Assembly: GCA_030652255.1 (NCBI GenBank)
Contig: JAUSAZ010000209.1
Coordinates: 35,465 to 99,464, forward strand
Direction of reading: 5' to 3'
Origin: Myxococcales bacterium
Lineage (GTDB): Bacteria; Myxococcota_A; Polyangia; Polyangiales; Ga0077539
Length of the DNA: 64,000 bases
In this document: positions 15,904-24,785 of the stretch, piece by piece
Layout of the letters: every line of letters begins with the position of its first letter
Position numbering within the stretch: position 1 is the stretch's first letter
The notes under the pieces: generated by a model
Seen by the model: only the letters and a program-made list of their open reading frames with translations
What the model was told of the DNA's origin: nothing
The model's database searches: none
Made by a program: the position numbers and the translations under genes

Positions 15904-17121
15904 GTGGCGAAGCCGGATCCGTACGTTGGCAAGGAAATCCTGGCCGGTCAGTTCAAGGTGCTGGAGCGCATCGGGGCTGGCGGGATGGGCTCGGTCTACA
16001 AAGCCCACCAACCGTCGATGGACCGTCTGGTCGCGGTAAAGATCCTCCACTCGAAGTTCACGAGCCGGAAGGACCTCGCGTCGCGCTTCCGCCGCGAGGC
16101 GCGCGCGATGAGCCACCTCACGCACCCCAACACGGCGAAGGTGTTCCTCTTCGGGCAGCTCGAAGACAACGCCTGCTACATCGTCATGGAGCACCTCGAG
16201 GGCCGCAACCTCGGGCAGCTGGTGCGCCAGGACGGGGCGATGCCCGCGGCGCGCGCCATCGCGGTGCTCATCCAGGCCTGCGGCGCGCTGGAAGAGGCCC
16301 ACCAGAAGGGGATCATCCACCGCGACCTGAAGCCCGAGAACATCTTCCTCTGCAAGCAGGGCGGCATCGAGGACTACGTCAAGGTGCTCGACTTCGGCCT
16401 CGCGAAGGTCACCGAGCGCGAGATCGCGCCGGGCTCGCTCATCCTCACCCAGGAGGGGATGGTCTTCGGCACCCCGGAATTCATGTCCCCCGAGCAGGCG
16501 CAGGGCAAGGCGCTCGACCCGCGCTCGGACGTGTACTCGCTGGCGGTGATCCTCTACGAGCTGGTCACCACCAAGCTGCCCTTCGAGGCGCGCTCGCCGA
16601 TGGAGTTCATCACCCTCCACGTGCAGGCGACGCCCATCCCCGTGTCCGAGCGCGCGCCGGAGCTCACGTTTCCGCCGGGCTTCGACGAGGTGATCATGAA
16701 GGCCATGGCGAAGAACCCCGACGACCGCTACCAGTCGGCCGCGGAGTTCGCGGGCGCGCTCGGGGCCCTCGTCATCGACGACCACGCCGTGCAGCAGGCG
16801 ATGAGCGCCATCCCCGACAACGTCGCCTTCGCGCAGACGCAGCCGTCGCAGCACTCCATCAAGCCCGAGCGCTCGCTGCCGCCGCAGAACACCCCGTCGC
16901 CCCACCAGTCCCCGCAGGCCCCGGCCCCGGCCCCGGCGCCCGCGCCGGTCGTCACCATGCCCTTCCGCGCGCCCTCGATGGCGCGCCCCGACTCGCCCGC
17001 CTCCGGGCGCACCACCGCCGACGAGCGCCCGCGCCGCGGCCTGCCCGTCGCCGCGCTCATCGGGGTGGGCGTCGCCATCGGCGTCGCCATCACGGTCGTC
17101 TACCTGTTTCTGATCCGCTGA
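15904..17121 (+). CDS. Membrane-anchored Ser/Thr protein kinase
   Basis: This 405-aa Hanks-type kinase spans residues about 18-280. It has the Gly-rich loop IGAGGMGSVYK, the VAVKIL lysine, HRDLKPEN, DFGLAKV and GTPEFMSPEQ, so it should be active. A Pro/Ala-rich linker at about 300-375 leads to a single C-terminal transmembrane helix ending YLFLIR, with almost nothing beyond it. There is thus no extracellular sensor domain. The GTG start at 15904 is chosen because MAKPDPYVGKEI directly precedes the kinase fold. It converges on the caspase-like protease gene (19-bp gap). Myxobacteria encode many such kinases. Confidence 0.88.
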   Translation: MAKPDPYVGKEILAGQFKVLERIGAGGMGSVYKAHQPSMDRLVAVKILHSKFTSRKDLASRFRREARAMSHLTHPNTAKVFLFGQLEDNACYIVMEHLEGRNLGQLVRQDGAMPAARAIAVLIQACGALEEAHQKGIIHRDLKPENIFLCKQGGIEDYVKVLDFGLAKVTEREIAPGSLILTQEGMVFGTPEFMSPEQAQGKALDPRSDVYSLAVILYELVTTKLPFEARSPMEFITLHVQATPIPVSERAPELTFPPGFDEVIMKAMAKNPDDRYQSAAEFAGALGALVIDDHAVQQAMSAIPDNVAFAQTQPSQHSIKPERSLPPQNTPSPHQSPQAPAPAPAPAPVVTMPFRAPSMARPDSPASGRTTADERPRRGLPVAALIGVGVAIGVAITVVYLFLIR

Positions 17122-17140
17122 GGGTCGCCGCGCGGCGCGG

Positions 17141-18643
17141 TCAGTCGGTGGAGGCGCCGCACGACGGGCACTGCCGCGCGCTCGCGCCCATCTCGAAGCC
17201 GCAGTACGGGCAGCGCCGCGCCGCGCTCGCGCTCGGGGCGCGCGCCGCCGGGGCCTGTGCCTGCGCCGGGCCCTGCGGCGTCGACCGCGGCGCCTCGTAG
17301 GCCACCGGCGCCGCCGCCACCATCTGCCCGAAGGCCGTCGCCGCCGCGCCCAGCGCGCCGAGCATCCCGCCCGCTGCCGCCGCTGCCGCCGGGGGCGCCG
17401 CGACCGCCCGGGGCGCCTGCGCGGGGGCGTCGAGCGCCGCGAGGCCCGCGGTGTTGCCCATGGCCGTGTACATCGCCCGGAGGTACCCCCGCGCGCCCGC
17501 GTGCGTGGGCACCGCCGCGAGCAGCTTCTCCGCCGCCGCGACGGCGCGGCGCTCGTCGCCGAGCTTCACCCGGTAGAGGCTCACCAGGTGCTCGTAGGTG
17601 CGCACCTTCTCGGCGGCGGCGGTCACGCGGCGACCGCGCTCCTCCAGGGCCGCGGCGGCCTCCTCCCACCGTCCCCCGCCCTCGGCCTGACCGATGCGCT
17701 GGTCGAGCGCGCTCACGTCGACCACCGCCGCGGGCACCGCGACCTGCGTCGCCCCGCGGCCGCCGAACACCGGCGCGCCGAGCAGCCCCGGCGGGCCGTA
17801 GGCGTCCGGCGTCTGGTCGAAGCCGCCGCGCTTCACCTCCCGCTTCGTGCGCTCGAACACGTCGCTCCAGCTGGCGTCGGGGCGCTCGCGCACGGTCTTC
17901 AGCAGCGCGTGCGTGAAGGCCCCGGCGTAGCGCCCGTCGAAGCTCGCGTCGGCCGCCGTCTCGTCGTCGCGGCACGCGCCCAGGGTGAGCGTGTCGACCG
18001 TCGCAGCCGCCGCCGCGGGGCGCCGCCGGGGCGCCGCCTTCGGACCGCCGGCCATCGAGCGCCGCCCCACCAGCGAGGCCCGGAGGTCGACGCCGCGGGG
18101 CTGCGGCAGGTACTTGCCCACCACGTCGGTGATGCCCTCGCGGTACCCGGTGGTGGCGAGCGGGCGGCGCATGGCCCGGCGTGCGACCTGCGCGGCGCGG
18201 CCGGCGTCGTTGAGGGTGCCCGAGTGGCAGGTGTCCCAGAGCGAGACCAGCGACGCGCCTGGCGGGAGCCGCACGATGTGCTGCGCGATCTCGTCGTCGA
18301 CGAGCACCGAGCCCTCCCAGTCGTGGTCGTGGGCGATGAGCACCTCGTCCTCCCCGTCGTCCTCGTCGCCGCTCACGTCGGGGATGTGGCTGCCGTGGGA
18401 GCTCGTGAAGAGCACGAGCTGGTCGCCCGCGCGCGCGCTGCCCAGCAGCCACTCGAGGCCCTCGAGGAACGCCGCCCGGGTGGCCTGCGCGTCGAGCAGC
18501 ACGCGGATGTCGTTGCTGCGGAAGCCGTAGGCGCCGTGCAGCAGCTCGGCGACGTTGCGGGCGTCGTTGACGCAGCCGTTGAGCGGCGGGGCGTCGCGGT
18601 CGCGGAAGCGGTTGATGCCGATGCAGAGGGCGCGTCGTGCCAT
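17141..18643 (-). CDS. Caspase-like (metacaspase) protease with C-terminal zinc ribbon
   Basis: This 500-aa protein has a peptidase C14-type caspase fold at about residues 1-290. The catalytic dyad is intact: His83 in SSHGSH and Cys139 in DTCHSG. The first strand and the NDARN turn match metacaspases. An acidic DEDDGEDE loop follows the His and could bind calcium, as in known metacaspases. Residues 315-400 form a TPR-like helical stretch, followed by an Ala/Pro linker. The C-terminus is a four-Cys zinc ribbon (CPYCGFEM...CPSCGAS). There is no signal peptide. It is probably cotranscribed with the upstream aldehyde dehydrogenase (19-bp gap). The substrate is unknown. Confidence 0.85.
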   Translation of the reverse strand: MARRALCIGINRFRDRDAPPLNGCVNDARNVAELLHGAYGFRSNDIRVLLDAQATRAAFLEGLEWLLGSARAGDQLVLFTSSHGSHIPDVSGDEDDGEDEVLIAHDHDWEGSVLVDDEIAQHIVRLPPGASLVSLWDTCHSGTLNDAGRAAQVARRAMRRPLATTGYREGITDVVGKYLPQPRGVDLRASLVGRRSMAGGPKAAPRRRPAAAAATVDTLTLGACRDDETAADASFDGRYAGAFTHALLKTVRERPDASWSDVFERTKREVKRGGFDQTPDAYGPPGLLGAPVFGGRGATQVAVPAAVVDVSALDQRIGQAEGGGRWEEAAAALEERGRRVTAAAEKVRTYEHLVSLYRVKLGDERRAVAAAEKLLAAVPTHAGARGYLRAMYTAMGNTAGLAALDAPAQAPRAVAAPPAAAAAAGGMLGALGAAATAFGQMVAAAPVAYEAPRSTPQGPAQAQAPAARAPSASAARRCPYCGFEMGASARQCPSCGASTD

Positions 18644-18662
18644 GGCGTGGGTGGGCCTCCCG

Positions 18663-20417
18663 TCAGCCCCGGAGGGCGGTGATCGCGATGCCCGGCACCT
18701 TCAGCACGCTGGGCTCGTACTCCATCTCCACGAGGCGGGGGCCGAGCTCGTGCGCGGTCTTCGAGGTGACGAACCACGGGGGCTTCGGGAAGACCGTCAG
18801 CGGCCCGCGCAGCACGACCTTCTCGATGCCCTCCAGCATGAAGGTGTTGTGCACCCAGCCGAGGCCGCCCTGGACGTTCTTCAGGGTCGACGAGGGGTGC
18901 GCGCCCCACGGGGGGGTGACGAGCCCGTAGACCAGCCCCGTCCACTGGTTGATGCCGACCGCGCCGTAGCGGAGCGTGTCGACGGCCTCGTAGAGGGCCT
19001 CGGCGACGCCGGGCTCGCGCTCGGTCTTCGGGTGGATGAGCAGCACGGCGCTCAGCGTGCCCCACAGCCGGTCGTTGCAGAACGCCGTCGCCGCCTTGAG
19101 GAAGGCCACCGCGTCGGCGGCCTCCAGGCTGGTCTCGCTCAGGATCGGGCAGAAGGGCTCGGTGATGAAGAGGTCTTCGTCGCGGTTGGCGCTGTCGAGC
19201 CCGAACATCAGCGTCCAGGGGAGCTCGCCCTCCTTCGCGTCGCCGAGCTTCACCGCCTCGGGGCGGTCGCCCGCGAGGGCCGCGTAGCGCTCGAAGGCGC
19301 CCGGGTAGTAGGCCTTGCGCGGCTTCTGCGTGGCGAGCTCGGACTTGATGAGCCCGAGGAGCTTCTCGCGCCCGGACCACCCCTTCGCGGTGATCATCAT
19401 CTTGCCCGCGTTGCAGTTGCAGGACGCGTTGTTGACCATCATGGTCGCGATGTTCTGCGCGATGAAGGCCAGCTCGGAGTCGGAGTACGGCCCCGGGGTG
19501 ATCATCACCGGCGTCACGCAGCCCAGCTCGGAGGTGATGGCCTTCTTCAGCACCGGGTCGTCTTCCCGCATCCGGCGCTCGCGCTCGGGGCCGGCGGGGC
19601 CCCACACGATGAGGTCGTGCGTGCGGTCGCTGCCCGTGATGTGCACGTCGTCGACCTCCGGGTGGTTGACCAGGTAGGTGCCCACCTCGGTGCCGCCCTT
19701 CACGAACTGGAGGTATCCCTTCTCGACCAGCGGCGCGAAGGCCTTGTCGAGAAACTCCTCCAGGTATTCGTTGACCGGATTGAGCTTCACCAGACACACG
19801 TTGCCGTCGACGAACATCTTGTAGAGCGCGTCCATCGGCGGAATCGACGCCACGTTGCCGGCGCCGAGCACCAGCGACACGCCCCCCTTGGGCTCGGACT
19901 GCTTGTAGAAGGCCCCCTGCGCCTTGCGCACCTCGGCCGGGGTCATGCCGGCCTTCATGCGCACCGTGGCCGTGAAGCCGCCGTACAGCAGGTTGTCGAT
20001 GAGGGTGTTGGGAAACACCTCGACCACCGCGCGCCCGTGCTCGTCGAGGCGGATCTTCGCGTCGTCGGGGCCGGGGTTGCCCGTCGTGGCGAGGCGCTCG
20101 AGGTTCTCCGCCAGCAGCCGGGTGTTGCGCATCGTGGCCATCGGCCCGGCGAGCCACTCCTCGGACGACTGCGGGAGCTTCGGGTCGAGGGCCTTGGCCG
20201 CGAAGGCCGCCTCCACCCAGGGCCGCGCCTGCGCCCGGATGCACGGCAGGCACGCCCGCAGCAGCGCGGCGCGGGCGCTCACCGAGAGCCGCGCGAACTC
20301 CAGCGCCTTCGCGCGGAGCCCGGTGAGCAGCTCGTCGAGGTGGGCGGTGGGGGTGTCGGCCGTGCTGTGGGCCGACGCGCTCATTTCCATCGAGACGGAA
20401 GGGGTGGATGTGGCCAT
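18663..20417 (-). CDS. Aldehyde dehydrogenase family protein
   Basis: This 584-aa cytoplasmic protein belongs to the NAD(P)-dependent aldehyde dehydrogenase superfamily. The cofactor-binding half includes LVLGAGNVASIPP and VDDVHITGS. The catalytic-Cys segment reads NNASCNCNAGKM, and the C-terminal oligomerisation region follows. It is longer than typical members (about 480-500 aa), partly through a 35-residue Ser/Thr-rich N-terminus. The substrate cannot be predicted. A TAGCGT -10-like box (20427-20432, minus strand) lies 9 nt before the ATG. The metacaspase gene follows after 19 bp, so the two are probably one operon. Confidence 0.85.
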   Translation of the reverse strand: MATSTPSVSMEMSASAHSTADTPTAHLDELLTGLRAKALEFARLSVSARAALLRACLPCIRAQARPWVEAAFAAKALDPKLPQSSEEWLAGPMATMRNTRLLAENLERLATTGNPGPDDAKIRLDEHGRAVVEVFPNTLIDNLLYGGFTATVRMKAGMTPAEVRKAQGAFYKQSEPKGGVSLVLGAGNVASIPPMDALYKMFVDGNVCLVKLNPVNEYLEEFLDKAFAPLVEKGYLQFVKGGTEVGTYLVNHPEVDDVHITGSDRTHDLIVWGPAGPERERRMREDDPVLKKAITSELGCVTPVMITPGPYSDSELAFIAQNIATMMVNNASCNCNAGKMMITAKGWSGREKLLGLIKSELATQKPRKAYYPGAFERYAALAGDRPEAVKLGDAKEGELPWTLMFGLDSANRDEDLFITEPFCPILSETSLEAADAVAFLKAATAFCNDRLWGTLSAVLLIHPKTEREPGVAEALYEAVDTLRYGAVGINQWTGLVYGLVTPPWGAHPSSTLKNVQGGLGWVHNTFMLEGIEKVVLRGPLTVFPKPPWFVTSKTAHELGPRLVEMEYEPSVLKVPGIAITALRG

Positions 20418-20472
20418 GGCGGGCGAACGCTATCACGTCCCCCGGGGCGCGGTGGGCCCGCGGCCCGCGGGC

Positions 20473-20922
20473 TCAGGTGGGGTTGTTGCCCGCCACGACG
20501 GGCTTTCCCGCGGCGCTCCACCCGACGATGCCCGCGGGGAGGATGAACACGTTGGTGTATCCCAGCCCGATCGCCTGGCGGGCCGCGGTGTGGCAGGCCG
20601 TGCACTGCTCGTTGTGGCAATAGAACACCACGCGCGCCGCGCGGTCGGCGGGTAGAACCTCCGCGGTCACCTGGTCGTGCCCCACCCAGCGGGCGCCGGG
20701 GATGTGGCCGCGGGCGTATCGCTCCTGCCCGTTGTTGTCGATGACCGCCACCTCGTTGCGCGCGAGGTAGCCCGCGAGCTCCTCGACGGTCACGGCGCGC
20801 AGCTCGGCCTCGGTGCTGGCGGTCGCGGTGGTGGCCGCCGTCGCGGGCGCGGCGGAGCGGGCGCAGCCGAGGCCCAGCGACATCGCCAGGCAGACACCAG
20901 TCACGATCGATGTGGGTTTCAT
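20473..20922 (-). CDS. Rhodanese-domain lipoprotein
   Basis: This 149-aa protein has a signal peptide with a lipobox (LGLGCAR). A single rhodanese domain covers about residues 40-145. The ARGHIPGA motif is present, and the active-site loop carries Cys in FYCHNEQCTACH. The loop is Cys/His-rich, with three Cys and two His, and departs from the classic CRxGxR form, so either sulfur transfer or metal binding is possible. The start at 20922 has a GGAG site upstream. It diverges from the OPT transporter gene across 170 bp. Confidence 0.8.
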   Translation of the reverse strand: MKPTSIVTGVCLAMSLGLGCARSAAPATAATTATASTEAELRAVTVEELAGYLARNEVAVIDNNGQERYARGHIPGARWVGHDQVTAEVLPADRAARVVFYCHNEQCTACHTAARQAIGLGYTNVFILPAGIVGWSAAGKPVVAGNNPT

Positions 20923-21092
20923 GGAAGTGGACGCTCTCCTCGGGTTGCGGGACATCTCGCGCCCGCCGCACACCGTTACTTCGATGCCACGACGGGGCGC
21001 GCGGGCGCAATCGGCGGCGCGGCGGGCGGCGGTTGTGGCCCGCGGGAGGGGCTTGTCAACGGAGGCGGAACTCTGGCACCCCTGCGCGCTCC

Positions 21093-23006
21093 ATGAGCGA
21101 ACCACTGTCCCCCGAGGCCTACCGCGCCGCGAGCCCGACCGACGAGAGCGACCCCGAGCTGCGGTGGCTGCGCGAGGTGTACCAGGGCGACGACGCCCGG
21201 CAGCTCACGGTGCGCGCGGTGGTGGCGGGCATGCTGCTCGGCGGCGTGATGTCCCTCTCCAACCTCTACATCGCGCTCAAGACCGGGTGGAGCTTCGGGG
21301 TGACCATCACCGCGGGCATCCTCGCGTACGTCATCTTCAACCTGCTCAAGCGGGTGGGGCTGGCGCGCGAGGAGTTCGGGATGCTGGAGAACAACGCCAT
21401 GCAGTCCGTCGCCTCGGCGGCGGGCTACATGACCGGCGGCGGCACCGTGGCGGCCATCCCCGCGCTCATGCTCGCGACGCACACCGTCATCTCGGGCTGG
21501 ACCATCTTCTTCTGGATCACCCCCATCGCGATGCTCGGGGTCTTCATGGCCATCCCCATGAAGCGCCAGATGATCAACCAGGAGGGGCTGAAGTTTCCTT
21601 CGGGCATCGCCGCGGCGGAGACCCTCCGGGGATTGCACCCCGAGGAGGCCGCGAAGATGGACGCGCGCCGCAGCGACAAGCCCGGCGCCGCGGTGGACGC
21701 CGAGGGCGCCAAGCAGGCGGGCCGGGCCCTCATCTGGTCGGCCGGGGTGGGCGCGCTGGTGCTCTGGATGCGCGAGGCCAAGGCCCGCTGGATTCCCTTC
21801 AACCTCCCCGAGCACATCGAGCTGCCCTTCTCCATCCGCGGCGTGTCCGCGATGAAGTGGTCGGTCTTCTTCGACACCTCCCTGCTGCTCATCGCCGCGG
21901 GCGCCATCATGGGCTGGCGCTCGGCCTGGAGCATGCTGCTCGGCGCGCTCATCAACTACTTCGCGCTGGCGCCGCACGGCTTCGACATCCACGAGATCGC
22001 CCAGGTGCGCATCCGCAACATCTCGCAGTGGACGGTGTGGTTCGGCTCGCCGCTGCTGCTCACCTCGGGCCTGCTCTCCTTCGCGTTCTCGTGGCGGCAG
22101 ATCGCCCGCGCCTTCTCCGGCCTCTCCGGGCTCTTCTCCAAGGTGAAGCCCGTCAACGAGGACCCGCTCGCCGCCGTCGAGGTGCCCATCCAGTGGTTCG
22201 TCTACGGCATCGGGGGCCTCACGCCGGTGGTGATGTTCTTCGCCTGGAAGCTCTTCGGCATCGCGTGGTGGATGAGCCTGCTCTGCGTGGTGATGAGCTT
22301 CTTCATCGCCATCGTGGCGTGCCGCGCCACCGGCGAGACCGACACCACCCCCACCGGCGCCCTCGGCAAGATCACCCAGCTGGTCTTCGGCGTCGTCGCC
22401 CCGGGGAGCATCACCACCAACCTCATGTGCGCCTCGATGAGCGGCGGCGTGGCCATCCACTCCGCCGACATGCTCACCGACCTCAAGTCCGGTCACCTGC
22501 TCGGCGCGAAGCCCCGCCAGCAGTTCATCGCGCAGTTCTTCGGCGTGCTCGCCGGGAGCCTCTTCGTGGTGCCGGCCTTCCGCCTGCTCGTGCCCGACCA
22601 CACGGTCATCGGCACCCCCGCCATCCCGGCGCCCGCCGCGCTCGCCTGGGAGGCCGTCTCCCGCGCCCTCTCGCAGGGCGTCTCGCACCTGCCGCCCGGC
22701 GCCCGGGTGCTCATCGCCGTGGGCGCCGCGCTCGGCGTCGTGATGGTGCTCATCGAGAAGGCCCTGCCGCCCCGCTACCGGCGCTTCTTCCCGTCCCCGG
22801 TGGGCTTCGGCCTGGCCTTCACCATGCCCTTCTCCAACACGCTGTCGATGTTCGTCGGCGCGCTCATCGCCCTGGCCTTCGAGTACGCCCGCCCCAAGGT
22901 GGCCGAGCGCTACCTCGTGCCGGTGAGCTCGGGCATCATCGCCGGCGAGAGCCTCATCGGCATCCTCATCAAGGTGCTCGTCCGCTTCGGCCTGCTCGCG
23001 GGCTGA
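21093..23006 (+). CDS. OPT family oligopeptide/metal-chelate transporter
   Basis: This 637-aa integral membrane protein has about 14-16 hydrophobic segments. It belongs to the OPT superfamily, which imports peptides or metal-siderophore complexes with protons. The first helix pair includes LYIALKTGWSFGVTITAG, and NNAMQSVASAAGYMTGGG is a strong family signature. A second, similar half includes GSITTNLMCASMSGG and FTMPFSNTLSMFVGA. The N-terminal 25 residues are acidic and cytoplasmic. The substrate is unknown. No clear ribosome-binding site precedes the ATG. Confidence 0.9.
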   Translation: MSEPLSPEAYRAASPTDESDPELRWLREVYQGDDARQLTVRAVVAGMLLGGVMSLSNLYIALKTGWSFGVTITAGILAYVIFNLLKRVGLAREEFGMLENNAMQSVASAAGYMTGGGTVAAIPALMLATHTVISGWTIFFWITPIAMLGVFMAIPMKRQMINQEGLKFPSGIAAAETLRGLHPEEAAKMDARRSDKPGAAVDAEGAKQAGRALIWSAGVGALVLWMREAKARWIPFNLPEHIELPFSIRGVSAMKWSVFFDTSLLLIAAGAIMGWRSAWSMLLGALINYFALAPHGFDIHEIAQVRIRNISQWTVWFGSPLLLTSGLLSFAFSWRQIARAFSGLSGLFSKVKPVNEDPLAAVEVPIQWFVYGIGGLTPVVMFFAWKLFGIAWWMSLLCVVMSFFIAIVACRATGETDTTPTGALGKITQLVFGVVAPGSITTNLMCASMSGGVAIHSADMLTDLKSGHLLGAKPRQQFIAQFFGVLAGSLFVVPAFRLLVPDHTVIGTPAIPAPAALAWEAVSRALSQGVSHLPPGARVLIAVGAALGVVMVLIEKALPPRYRRFFPSPVGFGLAFTMPFSNTLSMFVGALIALAFEYARPKVAERYLVPVSSGIIAGESLIGILIKVLVRFGLLAG

Positions 23007-23018
23007 GCCCGACTCCCC

Positions 23019-23438
23019 CTACAGCTCCGTCGCGCCCATCTTCAGGATGGTCTTGAACTCCGCCGCCGTGACGTGCGTGACGGACAGCCGGTTGCGCTTG
23101 AGCATCTCGATGTTGGCGAGCCCCTTGCGCGCGCGGATGTCATCGAGCGTCACGGGCTTCGCCAGCGCCACCACGGGCTCGACGTCGACGCAGCTCCAGT
23201 CGTCCTCCGTCGTCGGGTCCTGGTAGGCGGCGCGCGAGACGCGGGCGACGCCCACCACGGCCTTGCCCTCGTTGGAGTGATAGAAGAGGCAGAGGTCGCC
23301 GACGGCCATCGCGCGGAGGTTGTTGCGCGCCTCGTAGTTGCGCACCCCGTCCCAGCGGGTGCCGCCGTCCTTCACCAGCTGCTCGAAGGAGTACTTGAAG
23401 GGCTCGCTCTTGGTGAGCCAGTGCTGCGTGCGCGCCAT
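23019..23438 (-). CDS. EVE domain-containing protein
   Basis: This 139-aa protein spans a complete EVE (PUA-like) domain. The typical Trp-Leu-x-Lys-Ser-Glu-Pro opening is present (HWLTKSEPFKYS), followed by WDGVRNYEARNNLR and GDLCLFYHSN. EVE domains bind modified bases in RNA or DNA and are often linked to restriction or RNA processing; no partner gene lies nearby here. The ATG at 23438 gives the canonical N-terminus. Its end lies 12 bp from the convergent OPT gene. Confidence 0.88.
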   Translation of the reverse strand: MARTQHWLTKSEPFKYSFEQLVKDGGTRWDGVRNYEARNNLRAMAVGDLCLFYHSNEGKAVVGVARVSRAAYQDPTTEDDWSCVDVEPVVALAKPVTLDDIRARKGLANIEMLKRNRLSVTHVTAAEFKTILKMGATEL

Positions 23439-23489
23439 AGGGCGCGAGGCTCTATCGCGACCCCCGCGGGCGCCGCCAGTCATTGGCAA

Positions 23490-23528
23490 CAAAGAAGAAG
23501 GGCCCTGAAGCACTGCTTCAAGGCCCTA
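23490..23528 (-). terminator. Rho-independent terminator after tRNA-Arg
   Basis: On the minus strand, GGGCCTTGAAGCA and TGCTTCAGGGCCC form a 13-bp stem with a minimal loop and one internal mismatch. The stem is followed by the T-rich stretch TTCTTCTTTGTTG. It begins 7 nt after the tRNA 3' CCA end, the expected place for the tRNA terminator. Confidence 0.85.
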
Positions 23529-23535
23529 TTCCCAC

Positions 23536-23612
23536 TGGTGCGCGGTGCAAGATTCGAACCTGCGACCTTCGGCTTCGGAGACCAACGCTCTATCCAGCTG
23601 AGCTAACCGCGC
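23536..23612 (-). tRNA. tRNA-Arg (anticodon CCG)
   Basis: The 77-nt cloverleaf is complete on the minus strand. The acceptor stem is GCGCGGT/ACCGCGC, and the D arm is GCTC...GAGC. The anticodon stem TTGGT/GCCGA encloses loop CTCCGAA, giving anticodon CCG (codon CGG, Arg). The T arm is GCAGG-TTCGAAT-CTTGC, and a 3' ACCA is encoded. It stands alone, followed by a terminator. Confidence 0.95.
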
Positions 23613-23717
23613 TTTGGGACCGACCTTCTACCTCAGGGCCCCGACGCCGCGCAAGCCTCTCGTGGGTCACCGATGTGATTCCCCCCGCTGGTGCGCGCGT
23701 GGTACCAGCGTTTTTGT

Positions 23718-24785
23718 ATGAGCCAACGCATCGCCGTCCTCCCCGGCGACGGCATCGGGACCGAGGTCACCCGTGAAGCCGTCGCCCTGCTCGAACTCAT
23801 CGCCTCGCGGCGCTCGCTCGACCTGGACTTCTGGCACCTCGACCTCGGCGCCGACCGCTTCCTGCGCGACGGCACCACCCTGCCGCCGGCGGTCTTCGAG
23901 GAGATCCGCGACACCTGCGACGCGATCCTGCTGGGCGCCCTCGGCGACCCGCGGGTGCCCTCCAACGACCACGCGCGGGACATCCTCTTCGGCTTCCGCT
24001 TCGGGCTCGACCTCTACGCCAACGTGCGCCCGGTGCGCTGCCTCGACGACCGCCTCTCGCCGCTGAAGCACCACGGCGCGGCCGACATCGACCTCGTGGT
24101 GTTTCGCGAGAACACCGAAGGCATCTACGTGAACGTCGGCGGCCAGGTGCGCCGCGGCACCCCCGACGAGATCGCCATCAACGAGGACGTCAACACCCGC
24201 AAGGGGGTCGAGCGCATCCTGCGCGCGGCCTTCGAGCACGCGAAGCTCCACGGCAACAAGCGCGTGCACATGGCGGACAAGTCCAACGCGATGAAGCACG
24301 CCCACGAGCTGTGGCTGCGGGCCTTCCGCGAGGTGGCGCGGGAGTACCCCGAGATCGAGCCCGTGCACGTCTACGTCGACGCGCTCTGCCTCTACATGGT
24401 GCAGGACCCGTCGAACATCGAGGTGGTGGTGACCAACAACCTCTTCGGCGACATCGTCACCGACCTCGGCGCCGCGCTCCAAGGGGGCCTCGGCATGGCG
24501 GGCAGCGCCAACCTGCACCCGGGCCGGCGCTGCGCGATGTTCGAGCCCGTGCACGGCAGCGCGCCGCCGCTCGCGGGGAAGGACCTCGCGAACCCCTTCG
24601 CGGCCGCGCTCACCGTCGGGATGATGCTCTCCCACCTCGGGCACCAGGGCCTGGAGACGCTCATCGAGCACAGCGTGCGCGACTGCATCGTGGCCCTGGA
24701 GTGCACCCGCGACGTCGGCGGGGCCCTCGGCACCCGCGCCGCCGCCGCCGCGCTACGCGCCCGGGTTGAATCCCGCCTCGGCTGA
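23718..24785 (+). CDS. Isopropylmalate/isocitrate dehydrogenase family protein (LeuB-like)
   Basis: This 355-aa protein is a decarboxylating beta-hydroxyacid dehydrogenase of the LeuB/ICDH family. It opens with IAVLPGDGIGTEV. It has the substrate-binding YANVRPVRCL and RENTEGIYVN motifs, the Lys of ADKSNAMK, the Asp-rich NNLFGDIVTDLGAAL and the NAD-binding EPVHGSAPP. 3-Isopropylmalate dehydrogenase is the most likely activity. The RENTEGIY sequence also fits tartrate, homoisocitrate or NAD-isocitrate enzymes, so I leave out a symbol. No other leu gene is nearby. Its last 33 bp overlap the convergent argH gene. Confidence 0.8.
   Translation: MSQRIAVLPGDGIGTEVTREAVALLELIASRRSLDLDFWHLDLGADRFLRDGTTLPPAVFEEIRDTCDAILLGALGDPRVPSNDHARDILFGFRFGLDLYANVRPVRCLDDRLSPLKHHGAADIDLVVFRENTEGIYVNVGGQVRRGTPDEIAINEDVNTRKGVERILRAAFEHAKLHGNKRVHMADKSNAMKHAHELWLRAFREVAREYPEIEPVHVYVDALCLYMVQDPSNIEVVVTNNLFGDIVTDLGAALQGGLGMAGSANLHPGRRCAMFEPVHGSAPPLAGKDLANPFAAALTVGMMLSHLGHQGLETLIEHSVRDCIVALECTRDVGGALGTRAAAAALRARVESRLG

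Noticed and set aside
21075..21092. Sigma-54 promoter (TGGCAC...) before the OPT gene
   Set aside because: TGGCAC is present, but no GC doublet with TTGC at the right spacing follows.
23483..23776. Peptide-like frame across the tRNA (containing ARCKIRTCDLRLRRPTLYPA)
   Set aside because: This is the familiar spurious translation of the strand opposite a tRNA-Arg gene.
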